25,801 bases of DNA from UBA6776 sp964636785 (GCA_964636785.1 CAZWVK010000027.1:1-25801), one strand, 5' to 3'. Counted from the first letter of the stretch, positions 15,152 through 23,646 are shown. The notes: generated from the sequence alone by a model not told the origin. Translations and numbers: made by a program.

Positions 15152-17917
15152 ATGACTCGATACAGGCCAGTGATTGGTCTTCTTATACTTACGATATTAG
15201 GAATTTTAGGAAACCTCCTAAGCGTTCCTCTTTTCTTCGGAGTCGATGTCATTTTTGGAAGTGTGGCCACACTTCTTGCGGTTTGCGTTTATGGAGTTCG
15301 TTGGGGCGTTCTTTCTTCCTTTATAGCGGCCAGCTACACTTTTATTCTTTGGAACCATCCATATGCCGCTATTATTTTTACCGCTGAAGCTTTGTTTGTA
15401 GGTTTAACAGCCCCATGGTTTCGTTCCAATTTGGCACTGGCTTCGGCGGCCTACTGGGCCACCTTGGGAATGTTACAGGTTTATGTTTACTATCGCTTTG
15501 GCCTTGAAATGGATCAGGTGGGCACATTACTCGTTGTAACAAAACAAGCCACCAACGGAATTTTCAATGCAATTCTTGCGGGATTGATACTTGATTACAC
15601 ACCTCTACTTAAATTATTAACAGGCCGAGACAAGCCTCGTACGCCTGTCTTTCAGAATATCTTTAATGTATTTGTTGCCGCCGCTTTGATTCCGGCTTCC
15701 ATTTTAGTTGTTATCGATGCGCGAGGCGCACTCTCTCGGGTGGAACAAGATGCCATTTACCGTTTGGAAACCATTTCAACTGGCATTTCAATCTCATTAG
15801 AAAGATGGCTTAGGCAACATGTTCGAGCCATCAGCTCGGTCGCACGCTTAATTGAAAAGAATCAAATGTATGAGCCAAAGAAACTGCAAGCACTGGTTGA
15901 AAACAATAGCGCTGTTTGGCCAGCGTTTTTAGGGACCTATATTGCCGATCACAAAGGAACCACCATTGCCTTTGATCCATTGGTGAACGCCAGGGGCGAT
16001 TCCACTATAGGAATCAATTTTTCAGATCGCGATTATTTCAGAGTTTTAAGAAGTGGTGAAAAAAGCCCCTACATTTCAACTGTTTTTCTAGCCCGCGGTG
16101 GAGTGTTTGAGCCCGTCTTCAACATCGCAGCACGAATCCAGCGCAATGGCGAGTTCTTTGGTATCGCAGCTGGATCTTTAAATCTAAAGCAGCTGAATGT
16201 GATTCTAAACTACCTACCCGGAGAATCGGGTTATCTTGCTACTCTTGTTGATCGAGCTGGAAACGTCATCACTTCCACCGACCCAAATTTTGTTACGCTC
16301 GAAAATTATCGAAACGCTGTTCAAGGGAATATTCGCCCAATTGAGCAGAATTATTATTACCGAGTTCCTGACGATACGATCGAATCTCCCATGACCAAAT
16401 GGAACAAATCATTTATTGGCCGTGAAGCTCGCATCCCCGGGGAAGACGGCTGGGTTTTAAACATTGAACTCCCGCTGAAGGAATTAAGACTCATTCTCTA
16501 CCAAAGATACATTGCAAATATGGGTTTCATGCTTGGACTTGTTGTGGTGATTCTTTTTGGTTCCATGGGCATGGCGGGAAAGATCTCAAAACCTCTCATT
16601 GAGCTCTCAAGAGAAACGACGGATATTCCTGAGCGCATCGAGCATAAGGAAGTTATCCAGTGGCCAAAGAGCAACCTTGTGGAGGTCGATCTTTTAATTA
16701 AGAACTTTCGTTCCACTGTCGATGCGCTTAAAAAACGATTCGCGGATATTGAAGCCTCGCGCGTTCAGCTGAAGAAATCCAAAGATGAGGCTGAAGCTGC
16801 TAACCGTCTTAAGAGCTCATTTCTAGCGAATATGTCCCATGAAATTCGCACTCCACTTGGAGTAATGATTGGCTTTTCAGAACTCATGTCTGAAGACGGA
16901 GTGACTCCCCAGGAAAGAAAAAAATATGCTGAAACTTTAAAACGAAATGGTGAACAGCTCTCAATCTTAATTGATGATATTTTAGATCTCTCCAAGGTCG
17001 AAGCCGGATATTTAACTATTGAAACCATAAGGCTCTCCTTACGACGCACAATCCAAGAAGTCCTTTTGGACTTTCAGGCCAAGGCGCAGGAGAAAAATAT
17101 AAAACTCGCTTGCAGTATTCCAGACGGAACTGAAGATGAATTATTAACGGATCCCGTTCGACTCAAACAAATTCTCGCAAATCTCATTGGAAATTCCATA
17201 AAGTTTACACCTCAAGGTCACATCACCTTGAAAGTTCTTCGCAATGACCATGAATTGGAAGTGGAAGTTGAGGATTCCGGAGTTGGAATTGAACTTGAGG
17301 ATCAAAGCAAGCTCTTTCAGCCATTCACGCAAGCGGATGAGTCGATGACTCGAAGATTTGGCGGAACCGGACTGGGGCTTGCTCTATCTAAACGTTTAAG
17401 CGTTTTACTGGGCGGAGATTTGACTTTAAAATGGAGTAGCCCCGGCAAAGGATCCATTTTTTCTTTGACTATTAAGAATCATAAATATGATCTCTCACCT
17501 GTCAGCTCATCCGGTTCCGTCGCCACGAATGAATCGTTACAAAATATAAATCTTACAGGAATGAGATTGTTACTGGTCGAAGATTCTGTCGACAATCAGT
17601 ATCTCGTAGCCACCATACTCGGCAAAAACGGAATCATCGTTGAATTTGCAGACCATGGAGCCGATGGTGTCAAGAAGGCTCTAGCTAACGACTATGATGC
17701 CGTTATTATGGACTTACAAATGCCCGTGATGGACGGCTATACAGCGACGGAGAAATTAAGAGCCTCAGGCTATCAAAAGCCAATTATTGCTCTGTCTGCT
17801 CACGCGATGAGTGACATCCGCCAACGATGCATTGAGGCCGGATTCACAGATCATCTCCCCAAACCTATTGTTTTTCACGACTTACTCGCTGTTCTTTTAA
17901 AGGTCACTCGGTCGTAA
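15152..17917 (+). CDS. Hybrid histidine kinase: membrane domain, dCache sensor, HisKA, HATPase, REC
   Basis: This 921-aa sensor kinase opens with a multi-helix membrane domain (about residues 8-155), with FGVDVIFGSVATLLAV and LWNHPYAAIIFTAEAL, followed by a further helix at about 170-190. A Cache-type extracellular sensor follows (about 200-445; FSDRDYFRVLRSGEKSPYIS), then a membrane helix at about 456-475. HisKA carries His563 (MSHEIRTPLG). The ATPase has its N-box at about 667-685, DSGVGI near 708 and GGTGLGL near 737. The C-terminal receiver has Asp854 (IMDLQMPVMDG) and Lys in the final PKP. It probably senses a small ligand in the periplasm and passes phosphate to an unlinked phosphotransfer protein, since no regulator gene adjoins it. 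No Shine-Dalgarno is seen before the ATG. Confidence 0.93.
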   Translation: MTRYRPVIGLLILTILGILGNLLSVPLFFGVDVIFGSVATLLAVCVYGVRWGVLSSFIAASYTFILWNHPYAAIIFTAEALFVGLTAPWFRSNLALASAAYWATLGMLQVYVYYRFGLEMDQVGTLLVVTKQATNGIFNAILAGLILDYTPLLKLLTGRDKPRTPVFQNIFNVFVAAALIPASILVVIDARGALSRVEQDAIYRLETISTGISISLERWLRQHVRAISSVARLIEKNQMYEPKKLQALVENNSAVWPAFLGTYIADHKGTTIAFDPLVNARGDSTIGINFSDRDYFRVLRSGEKSPYISTVFLARGGVFEPVFNIAARIQRNGEFFGIAAGSLNLKQLNVILNYLPGESGYLATLVDRAGNVITSTDPNFVTLENYRNAVQGNIRPIEQNYYYRVPDDTIESPMTKWNKSFIGREARIPGEDGWVLNIELPLKELRLILYQRYIANMGFMLGLVVVILFGSMGMAGKISKPLIELSRETTDIPERIEHKEVIQWPKSNLVEVDLLIKNFRSTVDALKKRFADIEASRVQLKKSKDEAEAANRLKSSFLANMSHEIRTPLGVMIGFSELMSEDGVTPQERKKYAETLKRNGEQLSILIDDILDLSKVEAGYLTIETIRLSLRRTIQEVLLDFQAKAQEKNIKLACSIPDGTEDELLTDPVRLKQILANLIGNSIKFTPQGHITLKVLRNDHELEVEVEDSGVGIELEDQSKLFQPFTQADESMTRRFGGTGLGLALSKRLSVLLGGDLTLKWSSPGKGSIFSLTIKNHKYDLSPVSSSGSVATNESLQNINLTGMRLLLVEDSVDNQYLVATILGKNGIIVEFADHGADGVKKALANDYDAVIMDLQMPVMDGYTATEKLRASGYQKPIIALSAHAMSDIRQRCIEAGFTDHLPKPIVFHDLLAVLLKVTRS

Positions 17918-18022
17918 AAAGAGCATCTATATTTTGTGCAGTTTTTGTGACTTAAATTTTTTTTAGTGGTCGGTCTTTTCTCAGTGGTTAATATAAGCGA
18001 ATCATTAATCAAGGAGATACCA

Positions 18023-18301
18023 ATGAAGGCTTGTGATGTTTGTGGAAATACCTACGAAGGATCTCTTGAGATCAAATTCGAAAACAGCAATGAATCTCAT
18101 TGGTTTGATAGCTTCGAGTGCGCCATTCATAAGTTAGCTCCAACCTGCAACCACTGTGGAGTGCGAGTTCTTGGACACGGAATGCAAGCTGAGGATGAGC
18201 TTTACTGTTGTGCTCACTGTGCAAGAAAGCAGGGGTATCAGCTCTTTGTTGATCATACCGTTTCGAAGGAATCTGCAGAAAGTGGCCTAAGTCCAAGTTA
18301 A
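18023..18301 (+). CDS. Small cysteine-rich zinc-binding protein
   Basis: This 92-aa cytosolic protein has eight cysteines: CDVCG at 4/7, FECAIH at 33, CNHCG at 42/45 and YCCAHC at 62/63/66. The pairs look like two zinc knuckles or ribbons; His residues between them may also bind metal. I have seen comparable short proteins annotated only as hypothetical. A role in metal binding or nucleic-acid contact is inference. ATG 18023 is chosen because AAGGAGATACC precedes it. An in-frame start at 17966 would add 19 unrelated residues. Confidence 0.75.
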   Translation: MKACDVCGNTYEGSLEIKFENSNESHWFDSFECAIHKLAPTCNHCGVRVLGHGMQAEDELYCCAHCARKQGYQLFVDHTVSKESAESGLSPS

Positions 18302-18325
18302 CTGCTTATGCTGAGTAAAATTTTC

Positions 18326-18341
18326 GCTCGGTCTTCCGAGC
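18326..18341 (+). terminator. Short GC hairpin after the zinc-protein gene
   Basis: GCTCGG, loop TCTT, CCGAGC form a perfect 6-bp stem 25 bases after the stop. The following bases (CATTGGCTTTTATT) have only a weak, displaced T-run, so termination is uncertain. On the minus strand AAAATTTT follows. Confidence 0.3.
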
Positions 18342-18407
18342 CATTGGCTTTTATTGAAATTCATTGATTTAGAGATATAACTCCGGGCACCAATAAGGAG
18401 ATCCACT

Positions 18408-18821
18408 ATGAAAACAATAGTTATAGCTCTGAGTCTTATGCTCTCTATGTCCCTCTATGCCGAAGAGAAAACCTCAACTCTAGAATGCAGCTTCACCGAA
18501 CCGTTTTTCACTTTGGACATCAATCTGAATGAAAGAACCATCCATAAAACAGAACCAGACTGGAACGGCGATCCAAGTAAAACCATAACGACACTGATTA
18601 ATGAAGATGTTTCATTGGTGAGTGATTTCTCGGATCCTCTTCTTCCGAAGTATGAGATCACCTCAACAAAAGGTGAAGCGATTATGAGTCTGGTATTAAA
18701 CATGAGTGGTTCAGATGGAATGAGTGATATTATTTTCCCATTCGACGCTCGGTACGGAGAGCTATGGGGCGGATGTTCCTCAGATAAAATCGCTCCATTT
18801 AATCCTTACGAAGCCAATTAA
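18408..18821 (+). CDS. Small secreted protein, unknown
   Basis: This 137-aa protein has a classic signal peptide (KTIVIALSLMLSMSLYA, cleavage after Ala18). The mature part is acidic, with two cysteines (near TLECSF and WGGCSS) that could form one disulfide. No family is recognised. AATAAGGAGATCCACT places an ideal ribosome site before the ATG. It is probably periplasmic or secreted. Neighbours on the same strand are the zinc protein and the 40-aa lipoprotein. Confidence 0.7.
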   Translation: MKTIVIALSLMLSMSLYAEEKTSTLECSFTEPFFTLDINLNERTIHKTEPDWNGDPSKTITTLINEDVSLVSDFSDPLLPKYEITSTKGEAIMSLVLNMSGSDGMSDIIFPFDARYGELWGGCSSDKIAPFNPYEAN

Positions 18822-18879
18822 GATTTATTAGCGAACAGCTACGAACAGTTAATCTTTGTTCACGTCTTTACATCACCAT

Positions 18880-18920
18880 CCCCCTTTAGGAAGCTCGCAA
18901 GCATCAAACCATAAAGGGGG
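18880..18920 (+). promoter_or_regulatory. Hairpin sequestering the ribosome site of the 40-aa ORF
   Basis: CCCCCTTTA (18880-18888) and TAAAGGGGG (18912-18920) are perfect 9-bp complements with a 23-base loop. The 3' arm holds the only Shine-Dalgarno (AAAGGGGG) of the ORF starting at 18926. This could act as a thermometer, attenuator or target of a regulator. Confidence 0.5.
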
Positions 18921-18925
18921 AACTT

Positions 18926-19048
18926 ATGAAAAAACACACACGTCTATTTGCAATCGCTTTCGCTTCACTGATCTGGATGGGATGTTCCAGTAAGAAAAGC
19001 GAAGATTTTAGTTTTGATTTCAATCGACCATTGGACTGTCGCAATTGA
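18926..19048 (+). CDS. 40-aa putative lipoprotein
   Basis: This short ORF starts with KKHTRLFAIAFASLIWMGC, a compact lipoprotein-type signal with Cys20, and ends after a polar tail rich in Asp, Phe and Asn. The -3 residue is Trp, so the lipobox is imperfect. GGGGG lies 5 bases before the ATG. The 23-base hairpin loop and stem upstream and another hairpin downstream (19091-19130) frame it. It could be a small envelope peptide, or a truncated remnant. I could not link it to a family. Confidence 0.5.
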   Translation: MKKHTRLFAIAFASLIWMGCSSKKSEDFSFDFNRPLDCRN

Positions 19049-19090
19049 TGTGGTCTTAATTTTGCCATTCTTGATTGAGATGGTGTTTTT

Positions 19091-19130
19091 AAAGCCGCTT
19101 TTTGAGCTCGAAGAGCAAATGGGCGGCTTT
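19091..19130 (+). other. Imperfect 40-base hairpin
   Basis: Outer arms AAAGCCGC (19091-19098) and GCGGCTTT (19123-19130) pair perfectly. Inside, TTT/AAA and GCTC/GAGC pair around a GAA loop. No T-run follows on either strand, so it is not a standard terminator. It lies between the 40-aa ORF and the hydrolase gene. Confidence 0.4.
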
Positions 19131-19167
19131 AGCGCTGTGAAATCAAGGCAAAAAAGGGAGTCCATTG

Positions 19168-20739
19168 ATGCGAAAGTTACTATTTTTGTCACTTCTTGTT
19201 CTCACCACTTCGATTGGCTGCCCATCGAAAAAAGACCCATTAAGCGGCCACGTCAATCCAGAAGAGTTAAAAACAGGAAGCTTAAATCCTGAGCTGGAAA
19301 AAGCTCTTAATGAAGTTTTATCGGAAAAAGACAGTGCTGCTGTAAAAACGGCGCCTTGTCCTGAAAGTTTAAGTGAAGATAAAGATAAAAATTTAACGAA
19401 GCACTTTGAGTGCGGTGCCATTCGAGTTCCTGATTACCATGACAAAACCTCGGCAGGATTTCAAAGTCTTGCGTTCTTAATTGTTCAAAAAGATAAATCT
19501 CGAAAGAAACCTCTTCTAGTGATTGAGCAAGGCGGACCGGGAATGTCCTCGATGACACTGGCTTCGTATTATTTAAATGCCATCCCTGAGCTTATTAATG
19601 ATTTTGATATTCTAGCGGTTGAGCAAAGAGGAACCTCTTGGACAAGGCCTGAAATCGCATGCAAAGAGATCACTAAATATAAACTCTCAACACTGAATGG
19701 AAACGAATCGGAAGCGGAAATTTCGAGATTAAAGCGGCAATGCTTGGACCGAGTCTCAAAAATGATTCAACTTGATAGTATTTCCACTTATCAAATTGCG
19801 AGTGACCTTGTCTATTCTGCGAAATACTTTGGCTATAATAAGTTTTCCTATTTCGGAGTTTCTTATGGAACACTTGTGGGTCAATATCTTTTGCGTTTTC
19901 ATCCAGGCTCACTTGAAAAAACCATACTAGACAGTCCGGTGGTTCCCGGAATGGATTGGACGGGCGATGCTATGTTAAATATGGACAATGTCGTTCGAAA
20001 GAATCTTGAAGATTATAAGCTTAAAAACTCAGATTGGAGTCGCACACCAGAAGAAAGCGTGACTCATCTCAATCGTCTAGCAAACTCTTACGACGCTTTA
20101 CCCTTAAGCTTGAATTACAAATATGAGGGAAAAAACTATGGTTACCTTTTCAAAGGAGAAGATTTTCTAAACATCCTAGTTCAACTTTTGACATCGAGCT
20201 ACAATCCAGATCATCTCAGTGCTTTGCTTCTTACTGCTGAAAAAAGAGCTCTTGCTCCAACAGGAACAAGCAATCTTATGGAGCTCATTGTTCAAGCCTA
20301 CGCCAGCGTGGATGGCGATGAATCAACTCTTATGTATCAATCTATTATCTGCCGTGAGTTTGAAATAGAATCTGTGGATTATGCAGATGTCCTGTCCAAC
20401 TGGACTCTCTTACCCGATCTTGTAGGAGACAAAGAAGAGCTCGCTTCATCTGTTGAGAAAGACACAAGATGCGATCTCGGCTTTCAAAAAGCGCCAGATT
20501 CAAAAGTCCTAACTCAGCCCGTCTCTACGGATAAAAGTGTCTTAGTCGTTGGCGGAGAGACCGATCATGTGACCAGCGCTGATTATGTGGCCGTTGTGGC
20601 CAAAGACTTTAGCAATGGCCATCAAGCGGTATTTGAAGGAGTTGGGCATGGCACGCTAGGAGCCAAGCCCTGCATCAACAAGAGCGTTGTCGAGTACCTT
20701 AAAGATTCCACAGGGCGCTTTCGCAATTACTGCGATTAG
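19168..20739 (+). CDS. Alpha/beta-hydrolase lipoprotein, S33/TAP-like peptidase
   Basis: This 523-aa lipoprotein has a signal ending TSIGC (Cys18). It resembles proline-iminopeptidase/tripeptidyl aminopeptidase-type hydrolases: VIEQGGPGMSS holds the oxyanion region, DILAVEQRGTSWTRP follows, and the nucleophile elbow is GVSYG with Ser232. The rest of the triad is probably Asp466 (GGETDHVT) and His494 (GVGHGT). The C-terminal part has the TAP-like layout. It probably trims peptides or esters in the periplasm or at the outer membrane. ATG 19168 is preferred over TTG 19165: AAGGGAG lies 7 bases before it. The stop overlaps that of the convergent small exported protein. Confidence 0.85.
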   Translation: MRKLLFLSLLVLTTSIGCPSKKDPLSGHVNPEELKTGSLNPELEKALNEVLSEKDSAAVKTAPCPESLSEDKDKNLTKHFECGAIRVPDYHDKTSAGFQSLAFLIVQKDKSRKKPLLVIEQGGPGMSSMTLASYYLNAIPELINDFDILAVEQRGTSWTRPEIACKEITKYKLSTLNGNESEAEISRLKRQCLDRVSKMIQLDSISTYQIASDLVYSAKYFGYNKFSYFGVSYGTLVGQYLLRFHPGSLEKTILDSPVVPGMDWTGDAMLNMDNVVRKNLEDYKLKNSDWSRTPEESVTHLNRLANSYDALPLSLNYKYEGKNYGYLFKGEDFLNILVQLLTSSYNPDHLSALLLTAEKRALAPTGTSNLMELIVQAYASVDGDESTLMYQSIICREFEIESVDYADVLSNWTLLPDLVGDKEELASSVEKDTRCDLGFQKAPDSKVLTQPVSTDKSVLVVGGETDHVTSADYVAVVAKDFSNGHQAVFEGVGHGTLGAKPCINKSVVEYLKDSTGRFRNYCD

Positions 20740-20978
20740 AACTTTGAGTTGTTTGGAATCATGTATTTATGAACAAACTCAGCATCTTGTGGGAATCCGC
20801 GCTTGGCCTTAAAGGAGCTATCTCTAAATTTATCACGAGGATGTTCTGCCGAACTCACTTCACGAATTTTGTCGTGGCATTTTTCAGCGTGATTGCAGTC
20901 TTTAGGATCTTTTTTCTTTTCGCCAGCAAATGAAAGCGAAGAAAAAGCCAAAATCATCGATAGAAGAACCAGTCTCAT
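20736..20978 (-). CDS. Small exported protein, unknown
   Basis: This 80-aa protein has a signal peptide (RLVLLSMILAFSSLSFA, then GEKKK). The mature part is highly charged with two cysteines (DCNHAEKC). No family is recognised. ATG 20978 has GTGGAG at 5 bases; a GTG two codons upstream is less likely. It is divergent from the flavin monooxygenase gene. Confidence 0.65.
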   Translation of the reverse strand: MRLVLLSMILAFSSLSFAGEKKKDPKDCNHAEKCHDKIREVSSAEHPRDKFRDSSFKAKRGFPQDAEFVHKYMIPNNSKF

Positions 20979-21147
20979 AAACACTCCACGGTTTTTGTTG
21001 TTTAATACTCTCAGCCTTCGATCAATAAAACTTTAGTCCTGAATGCCTTGAAATGAGACAAAGACATGCATCCCAATACCTGTGCCTCTTCCCCTAACGC
21101 CATGTCCTCGTGATGCAATGATTTGCAAAGTGTTTTATGAAGACTCT

Positions 21148-22149
21148 ATGAAGAAAGATCTCTCAACAGCTTTGATTTCCATTCTCGATTTAGCCAAAGT
21201 TTCAGAAGGCGGAACAATCAAAGAGGCATACCATCAGTCGAAAATTCTTGCGCAACTGGTCGAGCGATTGGGATATCATCGATACTGGCTTGCAGAGCAT
21301 CACAATATTGAAGGCATTTCCAGCGCAGCCACTTCGATCTTAATTGGTTATATTGCGGAAAATACGAATACCATTCGTGTCGGGTCCGGTGGAATCATGC
21401 TTCCAAATCACTCTCCTTATATTATTGCCGAGCAGTTTGGAACATTGGCTACCCTTTATCCAGATCGAATTGATCTAGGACTTGGACGTGCACCAGGCAC
21501 AGATCAAGCAACGATGAGAGCATTGCGGCGAAATGCAAATGAAACCGATTTTGGTGAGCTGATTGGTGAGCTCTTATATTATTTCGCAAAACCAGAGCCT
21601 GGGCAGAAAATCAGAGCCATTCCTGGAGAGGGAATTGATATTCCAATCTATATTCTTGGTTCCAGTTTTTATAGCGCTCATCTTGCCGCACGTCTTGGAA
21701 GACCTTATTCCTTTGCCGGTCATTTCGCTCCACGTGCGCTGATTCAGGCTCTTGATATCTATCGCTCGGAATTTCAACCCTCAGCTGCGCTGGATAAACC
21801 CTATGTGATGATTGGTGTTCCCGTCATTGCCGCAGAAACAGATGAGCTCGCAGACTATCTAGCAACCAGTGTGCAGCAAACCTTTTTAGGATTGGTGCGC
21901 GGCGATCGAAAGCTTGTGCATCCCCCTGTTAAAGATATGAATGAGATTTGGACGACACAGGAGCGTTTAGCTGTTGAGTCTATGCTTCGCCTCTTAGTGA
22001 CCGGAAGCCCTAAGACCGTTCGAAAAAAACTCGACGAGCTGATTGATGTTACAGGTGCTGATGAATTGATCATCACCTCAGACACCTTTGATCCGGCCGA
22101 CAGGATGCGTTCATTTGAGTTTATCGCACAGGCTAAATTTGAAAATTAG
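21148..22149 (+). CDS. yhbW: Luciferase-like flavin monooxygenase (YhbW type)
   Basis: This 333-aa LLM-class oxidoreductase uses reduced FMN supplied by a partner reductase to oxidise an unknown organic substrate. It tracks E. coli YhbW closely: LGYHRYWLAEHHN, GSGGIMLPNHSP, EQFGTLATLYPDRIDLGLGR and LGRPYSFAGHFAP. I chose ATG 21148, which gives the YhbW N-terminus and length; earlier in-frame starts (21082, 21118) add residues without family match. The FMN reductase gene at 24925 could be a partner, but it is not adjacent. The ribosome site is weak. Confidence 0.88.
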   Translation: MKKDLSTALISILDLAKVSEGGTIKEAYHQSKILAQLVERLGYHRYWLAEHHNIEGISSAATSILIGYIAENTNTIRVGSGGIMLPNHSPYIIAEQFGTLATLYPDRIDLGLGRAPGTDQATMRALRRNANETDFGELIGELLYYFAKPEPGQKIRAIPGEGIDIPIYILGSSFYSAHLAARLGRPYSFAGHFAPRALIQALDIYRSEFQPSAALDKPYVMIGVPVIAAETDELADYLATSVQQTFLGLVRGDRKLVHPPVKDMNEIWTTQERLAVESMLRLLVTGSPKTVRKKLDELIDVTGADELIITSDTFDPADRMRSFEFIAQAKFEN

Positions 22150-22264
22150 CTGGTTACCTATTTTGATAATCAATTGAAAGCAAACTCAAATAATTTCGAG
22201 AAAACTTGGAATTTAAAAAGAGCAGGAGTATGAATTTCCTCGGGGAAAAATGGGAGGGGAAAGA

Positions 22265-22597
22265 ATGTTTCGAGCTCTATTCTTAGTTATTGCTCTTAGC
22301 TTTGCTTATTCAGCATCAGCAGCAAGAAATCACTGCTTTCAGTTTTTGGGCCATGAAGTACATGAGCCACTCGTCAAGGAACTGGCGTACAAACTCAAAT
22401 ACAATGTGGCCGAGTTCTGCAATAGCGAAAGAATCCAAGATATTTTTATCGAAGACCGTCTCGTTTATCATCGTTCGGATGATCAGTATCACCCCTACAA
22501 ATTCATTACGATCCATTACAATGAATATTCCTGCGAGTATTCCTACGATTTGAATGGTAAGAGATGGGGTCATCAGGAATGCTACAACACCTGGTGA
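22265..22597 (+). CDS. Small secreted cysteine-containing protein
   Basis: This 110-aa protein has a signal peptide (FRALFLVIALSFAYSASA), then a mature domain with four cysteines (NHCF, EFC, YSC, QEC) and many aromatic and His residues, consistent with two disulfides in the periplasm. No family is recognised. ATG 22265 is chosen because GGAGG lies 7 bases before it; an ATG at 22250 adds five residues without a site. The ribosome site can pair with an upstream TTTCCTC. It ends 30 bases from the convergent MBL-fold gene, the widest of the convergent gaps. Confidence 0.65.
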   Translation: MFRALFLVIALSFAYSASAARNHCFQFLGHEVHEPLVKELAYKLKYNVAEFCNSERIQDIFIEDRLVYHRSDDQYHPYKFITIHYNEYSCEYSYDLNGKRWGHQECYNTW

Positions 22598-22627
22598 TCG
22601 CTCTAGCGACGATATCGAGCTCTTAAA

Positions 22628-23545
22628 TTAAAAGCTCTCTGGATAATATCCCATTTGAGATTGTCGGTTCATAAAGGCACGAGTCAGTCTCTCAACAGGG
22701 ATATCCGGTGATCGCCCGGATAATCTTTCAAACTCAAGTGCATCATGGGAACAAAACACTTTGACCTCATCTGAGTGAGTTTTGATCAATTCACGAAGAC
22801 GAGCCTGGTTTTCAATTCGTTTCTTTCGATCTTTATCCATCATCATTTGATAAAAACTTAAGCCCGGGGTGCAGTGTGGTTCATAAGGATTCATTTCATC
22901 GTGATAAAAATAGGCATCACCAGCATTAAGAAGCCAACCGGACTCTGTTCGAACGGCAATTCCAGCGTGCCCAAAAGTATGACCAACCAGAGGGATCATT
23001 GCGATATCATCAGAGATTCCTTCTAGCGCCTGAACCCGATCAAACCCATACCAGGAATCACCCGAAGAAGCAGAGTAAACCTCCCAGTTGCCTCTTGTAT
23101 TCCACTGTTGTGGTCGATATCTCTGCCGATCCAGCCAGGTCTTCTGTTGAAAAGCATCGTCTCTTTCAGCTCTCATCATATGGACCTTGGCATGTGGGAA
23201 ATCATCAAGCCCACCGGCATGATCAAAGTCCAAATGAGTTAAAACAATGTGCTTCACATCGTCTGGATCAAATCCAAGATTTTCAATCTGCCGAATGGCT
23301 GTCATTTCTTCTCTGAATTCAGGGCTGAGCAGATTTAAGAAAAATTCACTGATTCGTGTATCAGGATGATGGACATCATTTAATCCAAATCCAGTGTCGA
23401 CCAAGATGAGTTCGCGATCAGATTCAATAAGAAGGGAGTGATTGGTCAATTGACCCCGCGTAAGAATTCCTTCTCGCCCTCCATCCATAAGACGGCCACC
23501 AAGAGGACAAGATGAAATGCAGTTCAGGTGATGAATTTTAACCAT
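22628..23545 (-). CDS. MBL-fold metallo-hydrolase (lactonase-like)
   Basis: This 305-aa metallo-beta-lactamase-fold hydrolase has LTHLDFDHAGG as its first metal motif, GHTFGHAG as the second, NAGDAYF with the bridging Asp, and a final CSHD. It is of the N-acyl-homoserine-lactonase/YtnP type. The canonical HxHxDH is changed to HxDxDH; I recall this variant in the family, so it need not be inactive. The substrate (AHL lactone or another ester) cannot be decided here. An inverted repeat lies upstream between it and the SMR gene. Confidence 0.85.
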   Translation of the reverse strand: MVKIHHLNCISSCPLGGRLMDGGREGILTRGQLTNHSLLIESDRELILVDTGFGLNDVHHPDTRISEFFLNLLSPEFREEMTAIRQIENLGFDPDDVKHIVLTHLDFDHAGGLDDFPHAKVHMMRAERDDAFQQKTWLDRQRYRPQQWNTRGNWEVYSASSGDSWYGFDRVQALEGISDDIAMIPLVGHTFGHAGIAVRTESGWLLNAGDAYFYHDEMNPYEPHCTPGLSFYQMMMDKDRKKRIENQARLRELIKTHSDEVKVFCSHDALEFERLSGRSPDIPVERLTRAFMNRQSQMGYYPESF

Positions 23546-23556
23546 AGGATGACCTC

Positions 23557-23604
23557 GCTTAAAACCCTAAAACCTAGCATTACCGTGGCTTGAGGGGTTT
23601 AAGC
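23557..23604 (-). repeat. Inverted repeat upstream of the MBL-fold gene
   Basis: GCTTAAAACCC (23557-23567) and GGGTTTAAGC (23595-23604) are complementary apart from one extra A, separated by 27 bases. It lies 12 bases upstream of the MBL-fold ATG. It could be an operator or a leader hairpin. Confidence 0.35.
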
Positions 23605-23646
23605 TTCAGTGCGAATATTGTGAAAATTTGAACAAAGAAATTTTAT

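Noticed and set aside
19014..19292. Plus ORF with a hydrophobic stretch overlapping the 40-aa lipoprotein and the hydrolase start
   Set aside because: It starts at a TTG without a ribosome site and runs through the signal peptide of the hydrolase out of frame. The overlap suggests a shadow, not a frameshifted gene.
22230..22286. 18-codon leader ORF before the small secreted protein
   Set aside because: Its AGGAG is only one base from the ATG, and the frame overlaps the real start without a good coupling geometry.
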